This document shows positions 33,811 to 41,662 of a stretch of DNA of 64,000 bases, one piece after another. Source of the DNA: Actinoplanes italicus (GTDB lineage Bacteria > Actinomycetota > Actinomycetes > Mycobacteriales > Micromonosporaceae); assembly GCF_003001815.1 (NCBI RefSeq), contig NZ_PVMZ01000020.1, forward strand, positions 62,001-126,000, in the 5' to 3' direction. Position 1 is the first letter of the stretch. Each line of letters opens with the position of its first letter. The notes under the pieces were generated by a model that worked only from the letters and a program-made list of their open reading frames with translations, ran no database searches and was not told the origin of the DNA. Position numbers and translations under genes: made by a program.

Positions 33811-33870
33811 GCGGACTTCGGGTCGAGGGGTGGTCGCGTCGCGGACTTCGGATCGAGGGGTGGTCGCATC
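33811..33870. repeat. Two copies of a 30-base direct repeat
   Basis: Units at 33811-33840 and 33841-33870 begin GCGGACTTCGG and end TGGTCGCRTC, differing at two positions. A single half-palindrome GATCTTGTGTGGCT precedes them at 33791. Confidence 0.8.
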
Positions 33871-34036
33871 GCTGCTGGTCAGCAACTCGGTGAGTTTTCC
33901 GGTGGGGGTGCGCCAGTACAGGGTTTCGCGGGGTCGGTTGTTCATTTCAGTGGCGGGGATGAACAACGTTCAAGATCCCCAGGCGCTCCGTTGGGGTGGG
34001 CGGGCCAGAGTCTGTCGTGAGGGCGGTACCGCCATC

Positions 34037-34151
34037 GCCGGCCGCCGTATTTCCCTTGCGGCCGGCCGTATCTCCCGTGCGGCCGGCCCTATTTCCCGTG
34101 CGGCCGGCCCTATTTCCCGTGCGGCCGGCCCTATTTCCCGTGCGGCCGGCC
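34037..34151. repeat. 21-base tandem repeat, about five and a half copies
   Basis: Units at 34037, 34058, 34079, 34100, 34121 and a partial at 34142. Each holds GCGGCCGGCC, which contains the 8-base palindrome GGCCGGCC, followed by a pyrimidine-rich arm TATTTCCCGT. The last three full units are identical, suggesting recent expansion. It ends 42 bases before the rhamnose operator. Confidence 0.9.
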
Positions 34152-34192
34152 TTGACCCGGGCGAGCGGTCCTGCGTAATCTACCGGTAACTC

Positions 34193-34204
34193 TGAAACGT
34201 TTCA
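34193..34204. promoter_or_regulatory. Rhamnose operon operator (LacI-type)
   Basis: TGAAACGTTTCA is a perfect 12-base palindrome of the LacI class, 43 bases before the aldolase/dehydrogenase start, with TAATCT (34177) upstream as a possible -10 box. A bound regulator would block transcription. The related site at 15295 precedes a LacI gene. Confidence 0.85.
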
Positions 34205-34246
34205 TCAACAATGATCCACAACGACGCCGAAGAGAAGCGGATCCCC

Positions 34247-36277
34247 ATGACCAACCCCGTAGTCTCCGAGCTCATCGCCCGCTCCAACCGCCTCGGTGCG
34301 GATCCTCGGACGACCAACTACGCCGGCGGCAATACCTCGGCTAAGGGCACCGACACCGACCCGGTCACCGGTGACGCGGTCGACCTGGTGTGGGTGAAGG
34401 GCTCCGGCGGGGACCTCGGCACGCTGACCGAGAAGGGGCTGGCCGTGCTGCGCCTCGACCGGCTGCGGGCGCTCACCGGCGTCTACCCGGGGCTCGACCG
34501 TGAGGACGAGATGGTCGCCGCCTTCGACTACTGCCTGCACGGCAAGGGCGGCGCCGCTCCCAGCATCGACACGGCGATGCACGGGCTGGTCGACGCCCCG
34601 CACGTCGATCACCTGCACCCGGACGCCGGCATCGCGATCGCCACGGCCGCCGACGGGCCGGCGCTGACCAAGGAGATCTTCGGCGACCGGGTGCTCTGGG
34701 TGGACTGGCGGCGGCCCGGTTTTCAGCTGGGGCTCGACATCTCCGCCGCCTACCGGGCGAACCCGCAGGCGATCGGCGTCATCCTGGGCGGGCACGGGAT
34801 CACCGCGTGGGGCGCGACCAGCGAGGAGTGCGAGGCCAACTCCAACGAGATCATCAACACCGCGGCGGCCTACATCGCCGAGCACGGCCGTGGTGAGCCG
34901 TTCGGTGCCACGGTGATCACGGCCCTCGAAGAGACAGCACGGCACGAGCGCGCGGCCGCCCTCTTCCCGGTGATCCGCGGCCTCGCCTCCACCGACCGCC
35001 CGCAGGTCGGGCACTACAACGACAGCGACGTGGTCCTGGAGTTCGCCGGCAGCGAGCGGGTCGGTGAGCTGGGCGCCCTGGGCACCTCCTGCCCGGACCA
35101 CTTCCTGCGCACCAAGGTGAAGCCGCTGGTGCTGGACACGGCCCCGGACGCCCCGCTGGACGAGGTGATCACGCGGCTCAAGGAGCTGCACGAGGCGTAC
35201 CGGGCGGACTACCGCGGCTACTACGAGCGGCACGCGACCCCGGACAGCCCGGCCATCCGTGGCGCCGACCCGGCGATCGTGCTGGTCCCGGGCGTGGGCA
35301 TGTTCTCGTTCGGCGCCAACAAGCAGACCGCGCGGGTGGCCGGCGAGTTCTACGTCAACGCGATCAACGTGATGCGCGGCGCCGAGGCGATCTCCCGGTA
35401 TGCGCCGATCGACGAGTCCGAGAAGTTCCGCATCGAGTACTGGGCTCTCGAGGAGGCCAAGCTGGCGCGGATGCCGAAGCCGAAGGCGCTGGCCACCCGG
35501 GTCGCGCTGGTCACCGGCGCGGGTTCGGGCATCGGCCGGGCGATCGCGCTGCGGCTGGCCGCCGAGGGCGCCTGCGTGGTGGTCAGCGACCGGGACACCG
35601 AGGCCGCCGCGAACGTGGCCGCCGAGATCGGTGGGCCGGACGTCGCTGTGGCGGCCGGCCTGGATGTCACCGACGAGGAGGGCGTCGCTTCGGCCGTACG
35701 ACAAGCGGTCCTGGCCTTCGGTGGGGTTGATCTCGTCGTCAACAACGCGGGCCTGTCGCTGTCGAAGTCGCTGCTGGACACCACCGCGCGAGACTGGGAC
35801 CTGCAGCACGACGTGATGGCCAAGGGCTCGTTCCTGGTGTCGCGGGAGACCGCGCGGGTGCTGATCGCGCAGGGCATGGGCGGCGACATCATCTACATCT
35901 CCAGCAAGAACTCGATCTTCGCGGGGCCCAACAACGTCGCCTACGGTGCGGCCAAGGCCGACCAGGCCCACCAGGTGCGTCTGCTGGCTGCCGAGCTCGG
36001 CCCGCACGGCATCAGGGTCAACGGCATCAACCCCGACGGTGTCGTACGGGGGTCCGGGATCTTCGCCGGCGGCTGGGGCGCCGACCGCGCGGCCGTGTAC
36101 GGGGTGCCCGAGGAGAAACTGGGCGAGTTCTACGCGCAGCGCACCCTGCTCAAGCGGGAGGTCCTGCCCGAGCACATCGCCAACGCGGTCTTCGCGATCA
36201 CCGGCGGCGACCTGACACACACCACCGGCCTGCACGTCCCGGTCGACGCTGGCGTCGCCGCGGCCTTCCTGCGATGA
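34247..36277 (+). CDS. rhaEW: Bifunctional rhamnulose-phosphate aldolase / lactaldehyde dehydrogenase
   Basis: A 676-residue fusion. Residues 1-410 are a class II aldolase (N-Y-A-G-G-N-T-S-A-K-G at the start, metal His in H-V-D-H-L-H-P-D) that splits rhamnulose-1-phosphate into dihydroxyacetone phosphate and L-lactaldehyde. Residues 420-676 are a short-chain dehydrogenase (V-T-G-A-G-S-G-I-G-R, N-N-A-G, Y-G-A-A-K) for lactaldehyde oxidation. ATG 34247 fits the family start; ATG 34211 would add 12 residues. It overlaps rhaB by 4 bases (ATGA). Controlled by the palindrome upstream. Confidence 0.9.
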   Translation: MTNPVVSELIARSNRLGADPRTTNYAGGNTSAKGTDTDPVTGDAVDLVWVKGSGGDLGTLTEKGLAVLRLDRLRALTGVYPGLDREDEMVAAFDYCLHGKGGAAPSIDTAMHGLVDAPHVDHLHPDAGIAIATAADGPALTKEIFGDRVLWVDWRRPGFQLGLDISAAYRANPQAIGVILGGHGITAWGATSEECEANSNEIINTAAAYIAEHGRGEPFGATVITALEETARHERAAALFPVIRGLASTDRPQVGHYNDSDVVLEFAGSERVGELGALGTSCPDHFLRTKVKPLVLDTAPDAPLDEVITRLKELHEAYRADYRGYYERHATPDSPAIRGADPAIVLVPGVGMFSFGANKQTARVAGEFYVNAINVMRGAEAISRYAPIDESEKFRIEYWALEEAKLARMPKPKALATRVALVTGAGSGIGRAIALRLAAEGACVVVSDRDTEAAANVAAEIGGPDVAVAAGLDVTDEEGVASAVRQAVLAFGGVDLVVNNAGLSLSKSLLDTTARDWDLQHDVMAKGSFLVSRETARVLIAQGMGGDIIYISSKNSIFAGPNNVAYGAAKADQAHQVRLLAAELGPHGIRVNGINPDGVVRGSGIFAGGWGADRAAVYGVPEEKLGEFYAQRTLLKREVLPEHIANAVFAITGGDLTHTTGLHVPVDAGVAAAFLR

Positions 36278-37653
36278 GCCAGTCCTTCGCCGCCGTCGAT
36301 CTGGGCGCGTCCAGTGGGCGCGTCGTGGTCGGCCGCTTCGAGAACGGTGGTCTCAGCCTCGACGTCGTGCACCGGTTCCCGAACGAGCCGGTGCGTGTCG
36401 GCGGGACGCTGCACTGGGACATCCTGTCGCTGTACCGCGGTGTGGTCGAGGGACTGCGCAAGGCGGGGCCGGTCCGCAGCATCGGCATCGACTCGTGGGC
36501 GGTCGACTACGGGCTGATCGACGCGAGCGGGGCGCTGCTCGGCAACCCGGTGCACTACCGCGACGCACGCACCGACGGCGTCGCCGAGCGGGTCAAGGAC
36601 CTCTACCAGGTCTGCGGGCTGCAGAAACTGCCGTTCAACACGGTCTACCAGCTGATCGCGGCCGAACCGACGCCACAGTACGCGGTGGCGGAACGGCTCC
36701 TGATGATCCCGGACCTGCTCGCCTACTGGCTGACCGGCGAGATCGGAGCGGAGTACACCAACGCCTCGACCACCGGGCTGCTCGACGTGCGTACCCGCGA
36801 ATGGTCCTGGCCGTTGATCTCCGAACTGGGGTTGCGGGAGAAGCTGCTGCCGCCGGTACGGCATCCGGGCGAGCTGATCGGGCACTTCGAGGGGACGCCG
36901 GTCGTGGCGGTCGGGTCGCACGACACGGCCAGCGCCGTCGTCGCCGTGCCCGCCGAGGGCACCGGCTTCGCCTACATCTCGTGCGGTACCTGGTCGCTGG
37001 TCGGTCTGGAGCTGGACGCCCCGGTGCTGAGCGAGGCGTCGCGGGCCGCGAACTTCACCAACGAAGGCGGCGTCGACGGGACCATCCGCTACCTGCGCAA
37101 CGTCATGGGCCTGTGGCCGTTGCAGGAGTGCCTGCGCGAGTGGGGCTCGCCGGACCTGCCGTCGCTGCTCGCCGCGGCCGGGGAGGTGCCGGCGCTCGAG
37201 TACGTCGTCGACCTCGACGACCCGGTTTTCCTGCCGCCCGGCGACATGGAGGCCCGGCTCCGCAAGGCGGCCGATCTGCCCTCCGGCGCCGACCGGCCGA
37301 CGATCGTGCGCTGCATCCTGGACAGCCTCGCGCTCGCTCAACGGCGCGCGGTGCGCGAGGCCCGGGAGCTCGCCGATCGTGAGGTGAGCGTGGTGCACCT
37401 GGTCGGCGGGGGAGCGCTGAACGAACTGCTCTGCCAGCTGACCGCGGACGCCTGCGGGCTGCCCGTGCTCGCCGGGCCGGTCGAGGCCACCGCCATCGGC
37501 AACCTGCTCGTGCAGGCGCGCGCCGCGGGCCTCGTCCCGCCAGGACTGGATGCGATGCGGGCGCTGGTGCGCGAGACTCAACACATTGTGCGGTACGCGC
37601 CCGCCGGCTCCGGCGGGGCCTGGGACGCCGCAGCCGCACGACTGGGGAGGTGA
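36274..37653 (+). CDS. rhaB: Rhamnulokinase
   Basis: A 459-residue FGGY-family kinase that phosphorylates L-rhamnulose at O-1. Opening A-A-V-D-L-G-A-S-S-G-R-V-V-V-G (phosphate 1 loop), I-D-S-W-A-V-D-Y-G, S-H-D-T-A-S-A and V-G-G-G-A-L-N (adenosine loop) are all present. ATG 36274 overlaps the upstream stop. A rhamnose isomerase, mutarotase and transporter, needed for the full pathway, are not in the window. Confidence 0.93.
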   Translation: MSQSFAAVDLGASSGRVVVGRFENGGLSLDVVHRFPNEPVRVGGTLHWDILSLYRGVVEGLRKAGPVRSIGIDSWAVDYGLIDASGALLGNPVHYRDARTDGVAERVKDLYQVCGLQKLPFNTVYQLIAAEPTPQYAVAERLLMIPDLLAYWLTGEIGAEYTNASTTGLLDVRTREWSWPLISELGLREKLLPPVRHPGELIGHFEGTPVVAVGSHDTASAVVAVPAEGTGFAYISCGTWSLVGLELDAPVLSEASRAANFTNEGGVDGTIRYLRNVMGLWPLQECLREWGSPDLPSLLAAAGEVPALEYVVDLDDPVFLPPGDMEARLRKAADLPSGADRPTIVRCILDSLALAQRRAVREARELADREVSVVHLVGGGALNELLCQLTADACGLPVLAGPVEATAIGNLLVQARAAGLVPPGLDAMRALVRETQHIVRYAPAGSGGAWDAAAARLGR

Positions 37654-37656
37654 CCC

Positions 37657-38391
37657 GTGCGCATCGCGTTCTTCGCCACGTGCCTGGCCGACACGCTCTT
37701 CCCGGAGGCGGCCAAGGCGACCGTACGGCTGCTCGAACGACTCGGCCACGAGGTGGTGTTCCCGTTCGAGCAGACCTGCTGCGGGCAGATGCACATCAAC
37801 ACCGGCTATCAGAAGGAGGCGCTGCCGCTGGTCAAGCGGTACGCGTCCACCTTCGACCCGTACGACGTGATCGTCGTGCCGAGCGGCTCCTGCGCCGGGT
37901 CGATCCGGCACCAGCACGCCATGGTCGCGTCGGCGTACGGCGACGCCGGCCTGGCGGCCCGCAGCGAGTCGGTCGCGGCACGCACCTACGAGCTGTCCGA
38001 GCTGCTCATCGACGTGCTCGGCATCGAGGACGTGGGGGCGTACTACCCGCACCGGGTCACGTACCACCCGACCTGCCACAGCCTGCGCATGATCCGCGTC
38101 GGTGACAAGCCGTTGCGGCTGCTGCGCAAGGTACGCGGGCTCGATCTCGTCGAGTTGCCGGGCGCCGAGCAGTGCTGCGGGTTCGGCGGCACGTTCGCCG
38201 TCAAGAACGCGGAGACGTCCACCGCGATGCTGGCCGACAAGATGACGAGCATCGTCTCCACCGGCGCCGACGTCTGCACCGCGGGCGACACCTCATGCCT
38301 CATGCACATCGGCGGCGGCCTGAACCGGCTGCGCACCGGCGTGAAGACCGTGCACCTCGCCGAGATCCTGGCCTCCACGGAGTACTCATGA
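37657..38391 (+). CDS. lutA: L-lactate utilisation protein LutA ((Fe-S)-binding)
   Basis: A 244-residue LutA/LldE-type protein with two CCG domains: T-C-C-G-Q-M-H near 45 and E-Q-C-C-G-F-G-G-T-F near 173, plus single upstream Cys residues (F-F-A-T-C, G-S-C-A-G, H-P-T-C-H). With LutB and LutC it oxidises L-lactate to pyruvate. GTG 37657 follows a full GGAGGTGA site that overlaps the rhaB stop. In this operon it would consume lactate made from lactaldehyde. Confidence 0.93.
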   Translation: MRIAFFATCLADTLFPEAAKATVRLLERLGHEVVFPFEQTCCGQMHINTGYQKEALPLVKRYASTFDPYDVIVVPSGSCAGSIRHQHAMVASAYGDAGLAARSESVAARTYELSELLIDVLGIEDVGAYYPHRVTYHPTCHSLRMIRVGDKPLRLLRKVRGLDLVELPGAEQCCGFGGTFAVKNAETSTAMLADKMTSIVSTGADVCTAGDTSCLMHIGGGLNRLRTGVKTVHLAEILASTEYS

Positions 38392-39821
38392 CCTTTCTCG
38401 GAATGCCGGTCACCGCGCCCCGCGGCGTCGGGCACCTGCGCGGCGACCAGCCGTTCCCGGAGGCCGCCCGGGAGGCACTCGGCAACTCACAGCTGCGGCG
38501 CAACCTGCGGCACGCCACCACCACGATCCGCGGCAAGTCCGGCCGGGTCATCGCCGAACTGCCGGACTGGCAGCAGCTGCGCGACGCCGGGTCCGCGATC
38601 AAGGCCGACGTCATGTCCCGGCTTCCTGAACTGCTGGAACAGCTGGAGGAGCGGGTCACCGCGGCCGGCGGCGTCGTGCACTGGGCGGCCGACGCCAACG
38701 AGGCCAACGCCATCGTCACCGACCTCGTCCGGCGGACCGGCTCCGAGCGGGTCATCAAGGTCAAGTCGATGGCCACCCAGGAGATCGGGCTCAACGAGGC
38801 CCTCGAAGCGGCCGGCATCACCCCCGTCGAGACCGACCTGGCCGAACTGATCGTGCAGCTCGGCGACGACAAGCCCAGCCACATCCTGGTACCGGCGATC
38901 CACCGCAACCGCTCCGAGATCCGGGAGATCTTCCTGCGGGCCATGCCCGGCGTCGACCCGGCCCTGACCGACGACCCGCCGGTGCTGGCCGCGGCCGCCC
39001 GGCGCTACCTGCGTGAGACGTTCCTGTCCACGAAGGTAGCCGTGAGCGGGGCGAACTTCGCGATCGCCGACACCGGCACGCTGGGCGTCGTCGAGTCCGA
39101 GGGCAACGGCCGGATGTGCCTGACCCTGCCGGACACCCTGATCACCGTCATGGGCATCGAGAAGGTGCTGCCCACCTGGGGCGATCTGGAGGTGTTCCTG
39201 CAGCTGCTGCCGCGGGCGTCGACCGGCGAGCGGATGAACCCGTACACCACCATGTGGACCGGCGTGACCCCCGGCGACGGGCCGCAGAACTTCCACCTCG
39301 TGCTGCTCGACAACGGGCGCAGCGCGGTCCTCGCCGACCCCGCCGGGCGGTCGGCGCTGCACTGCATCCGCTGCTCGGCCTGCCTCAACGTGTGCCCGGT
39401 CTACGAGCGGACCGGCGGGCACTCGTACGGCTCGGTCTACCCCGGCCCGATCGGCGCGGTGCTGTCGCCGCAGCTCACCGGTGTCGCCGACAACGCGTCG
39501 CTGCCGTACGCGTCGTCGCTGTGCGGGGCCTGCTTCGACGCCTGCCCCGTGAAGATCGACATCCCGTCGATGCTCGTGCACCTGCGCAACAAGGTCCCGC
39601 ATCCGCCGGCCGAGAGAGCCGCCATGGCGGCCGCCGCCAGGATCATGAACAGACCACGGCTGTACGCGTCCGCGCAGCGCGCCGCCAAGATGGCCCGCAT
39701 CGTCGGCCGGCGCGGGCGAGGGCTGCCACCGCCGCTGTCCGGCTGGACGGCGGGCCGCGACCTGCCCGAGTTCCCGAAGCAGACCTTCCGTGATTGGTGG
39801 GCCCAGCGTGAGCAGCCGTGA
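38388..39821 (+). CDS. lutB: L-lactate utilisation iron-sulfur protein LutB
   Basis: A 477-residue LutB protein: an N-terminal LUD domain (about 60-290; G-A-N-F-A-I-A-D-T-G-T-L), and two 4Fe-4S motifs, C-I-R-C-S-A-C-L-N-V-C-P (about 326-337) and C-G-A-C-F-D-A-C-P (about 379-387). It passes electrons from lactate through iron-sulfur centres. ATG 38388 overlaps the lutA stop (ATGA), though an in-frame extension upstream is open. Confidence 0.93.
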   Translation: MTFLGMPVTAPRGVGHLRGDQPFPEAAREALGNSQLRRNLRHATTTIRGKSGRVIAELPDWQQLRDAGSAIKADVMSRLPELLEQLEERVTAAGGVVHWAADANEANAIVTDLVRRTGSERVIKVKSMATQEIGLNEALEAAGITPVETDLAELIVQLGDDKPSHILVPAIHRNRSEIREIFLRAMPGVDPALTDDPPVLAAAARRYLRETFLSTKVAVSGANFAIADTGTLGVVESEGNGRMCLTLPDTLITVMGIEKVLPTWGDLEVFLQLLPRASTGERMNPYTTMWTGVTPGDGPQNFHLVLLDNGRSAVLADPAGRSALHCIRCSACLNVCPVYERTGGHSYGSVYPGPIGAVLSPQLTGVADNASLPYASSLCGACFDACPVKIDIPSMLVHLRNKVPHPPAERAAMAAAARIMNRPRLYASAQRAAKMARIVGRRGRGLPPPLSGWTAGRDLPEFPKQTFRDWWAQREQP

Positions 39822-40407
39822 CCTGATCCTCGGCCGGGTGCGGGCCGCGCTGCGCGACGCCCCGGTGGTGGCCGCGGTACCCCGTGAGTACCGGCCCGCG
39901 GGTACGAACCGGGCTGATCTCGAGGTGCTCGTGGACCGGCTCGTCGACTACAAGGCCGAGGTCTACCGGGTGACGTCGGCCGAGGTGGCCGCGACCGCGG
40001 CACGCCTCGCGGGGGAGGGCGGCGCGGTGCTCGTACCGCCGGGTCTGCCCGGAGAATGGCGCCCGGAGGGTGCCTATGCCGACGAGAACCTGACGCCGGA
40101 CCGCATCGCCGAGGCCGGCGCCGTGCTCACCGCCGCGGCCGTCGCCGTCGCCGAGACCGGCACGATCGTGCTGGACGCCTCACCCGACCAGGGGCGGCGC
40201 ATCATCACCCTGCTGCCGGACGTGCACGTCTGCGTGCTGCGTCCCGATCAGGTGGTCGCCTCGGTGCCGGACGCGATCGCCCGCCTCGAGCCGGGGCGCC
40301 CGCTCACCTGGATCAGCGGGCCGTCGGCGACCAGCGACATCGAGCTCAACCGGGTCGAGGGCGTGCACGGTCCCCGCCATCTGCACGTGCTGATCCTCAC
40401 CGACTGA
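39808..40407 (+). CDS. lutC: L-lactate utilisation protein LutC
   Basis: A 199-residue LUD-domain protein: L-G-R-V-R-A-A-L near the start and V-A-V-A-E-T-G-T-I-V-L-D and W-I-S-G-P-S-A-T-S-D-I-E in the core. It completes the LutABC lactate oxidation complex. GTG 39808 overlaps lutB by 14 bases. Its end overlaps the converging IMPase-like gene by 11 bases. Last gene of the rhamnose/lactate operon. Confidence 0.92.
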   Translation: MSSRDLILGRVRAALRDAPVVAAVPREYRPAGTNRADLEVLVDRLVDYKAEVYRVTSAEVAATAARLAGEGGAVLVPPGLPGEWRPEGAYADENLTPDRIAEAGAVLTAAAVAVAETGTIVLDASPDQGRRIITLLPDVHVCVLRPDQVVASVPDAIARLEPGRPLTWISGPSATSDIELNRVEGVHGPRHLHVLILTD

Positions 40408-41197
40408 GCCGCTGTGCGCTCACCAGGGACAGCAGGGTGGCGTGGGTGTCCGGGTCGGCCGCGGCGATCAGGCCACCGCGACCGGAGTGCGGCGGGCGGC
40501 CGTCCAGGTCGGTGACGACGCAGCCGGCCGCCTCGCACAACGCGATCCCGGCGGCGAAGTGGACGCTGTCCGCCAGGTGGCCGTCGGTCACGTACGCGGC
40601 CCGGCGACCGGCCGCCACCCAGGCCACGGCCAGCGTCGTGGAGACGACACGGGGCCGGAACCGATCGAGGAACACGTCGTCGGAGAGCATCCGGGCGGCG
40701 AGGAACCCGGGCCGGTTCGGGAACGGCGGGTCCAGGTTGAGGTCGACCAGACGTGATTCCGCCGAGGGCGTGAGCGGCTGGTCCACGCCGTCGCGGCGGA
40801 CGTACGCGGTGCCGTCGCCGGCCCAGAACACCTCGTCGTTGAAAGGGTCGGCGCAGACCGCGACGCTGATCCGGCCGCCTGCACGAAGAGCGACGTTCAC
40901 CGAGGCCAGCATGTTGCGGACGGCGTAGTTGAGGGTCCCGCACAGCGGATCGACCAGCCACATCCGATCGCCGCCGCCCTCGCCGGTGCGGCCGGTCTCC
41001 TCACCGAGCACGAGGTCGTCCGGCCGAGCGGCCCGCAGTGTCTCCAGGATCGCCTTCTCCGCCTCGATGTCCGCGACCGTGGCGAAGTCGTCGCCGTCCT
41101 TGCCGAGCCGCGCGAGCGGCGCCCCGTAGTGCGCACGGACGACGGCGGCACCCGCCCCGGCGGCGGCGATACCCAGATCCCGGTCATTGATCGACAT
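40397..41197 (-). CDS. Inositol monophosphatase-like protein with altered metal site
   Basis: A 266-residue member of the IMPase/FBPase superfamily: A-T-V-A-D-I-E-A-E, L-G-E-E-T-G and the W-x-V-D-P-x-x-G-T block are visible. The metal motif is D-P-L-C-G-T (Cys86 in place of the usual Asp) and the late W-D-x-A-A-G motif is V-H-F-A-A-G, so two metal-ligand Asp residues are missing. It may use another metal set, another substrate, or be inactive. It overlaps the upstream gene by 14 bases. Confidence 0.85.
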   Translation of the reverse strand: MSINDRDLGIAAAGAGAAVVRAHYGAPLARLGKDGDDFATVADIEAEKAILETLRAARPDDLVLGEETGRTGEGGGDRMWLVDPLCGTLNYAVRNMLASVNVALRAGGRISVAVCADPFNDEVFWAGDGTAYVRRDGVDQPLTPSAESRLVDLNLDPPFPNRPGFLAARMLSDDVFLDRFRPRVVSTTLAVAWVAAGRRAAYVTDGHLADSVHFAAGIALCEAAGCVVTDLDGRPPHSGRGGLIAAADPDTHATLLSLVSAQRLSR

Positions 41198-41636
41198 GCC
41201 CGCACCCTAACGGCAGGTGTCTCCGGAGCACGGCCATCTGCGCGGCGGTGACGAAGGACGGGTTGGAGCCCTGCGGCTGCCGCAGCACCTCGAGAGCGGC
41301 GAGGCCCTCATCGGCCCGCACGATGTCCCGGTGCACGCGCTGATCCTCGTCCAGCCAGCGCAACTCCAGCGGCACGCGGAGCTTGCCGTCCGACACCATG
41401 GGCGGGCCGCTGAGTTCGCCGACGCCCCAGACTCCCGGTGCCAGCCGGCGGCGGTCGCCGCTGACCCAGAGGAGCACCGGCTGCCCGGCCGCCATGAGAC
41501 GGGTGCGATAGCCGGGCCGCACGCACCATGTCCGGACCGCCTCGCCCCGGGCCGCCACCTCGGTGATGTCGGAGGTCACGCCGTTGGCCTTGAGCAGCCA
41601 CGCCCCCAGATCGTCGAGGCTCACCGCGGGTGTCAC
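41184..41636 (-). CDS. Hypothetical protein, possible PUA/EVE-like fold
   Basis: A 150-residue soluble protein. The pattern W-C-V-R-P-G-Y-R-T-R-L-M-A-A-G-Q-P-V-L-L-W-V-S-split over residues 37-60 and G-V-W-G-V-G-E-L-S-G-P resemble PUA-like EVE domains that bind modified nucleotides, but this is weak. GTG 41636 has TACCGT 12 bases upstream (complement 41643-41648). It is translated into the IMPase-like gene with a 14-base overlap. Confidence 0.6.
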   Translation of the reverse strand: MTPAVSLDDLGAWLLKANGVTSDITEVAARGEAVRTWCVRPGYRTRLMAAGQPVLLWVSGDRRRLAPGVWGVGELSGPPMVSDGKLRVPLELRWLDEDQRVHRDIVRADEGLAALEVLRQPQGSNPSFVTAAQMAVLRRHLPLGCGHVDQ

Positions 41637-41662
41637 CCCGCCACGGTACGCGAGCGGGCGGG

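Noticed and set aside
33171..34246. Mobile element or prophage in the repeat block
   Set aside because: No transposase, integrase, terminal repeats of an insertion sequence or target duplication could be seen.
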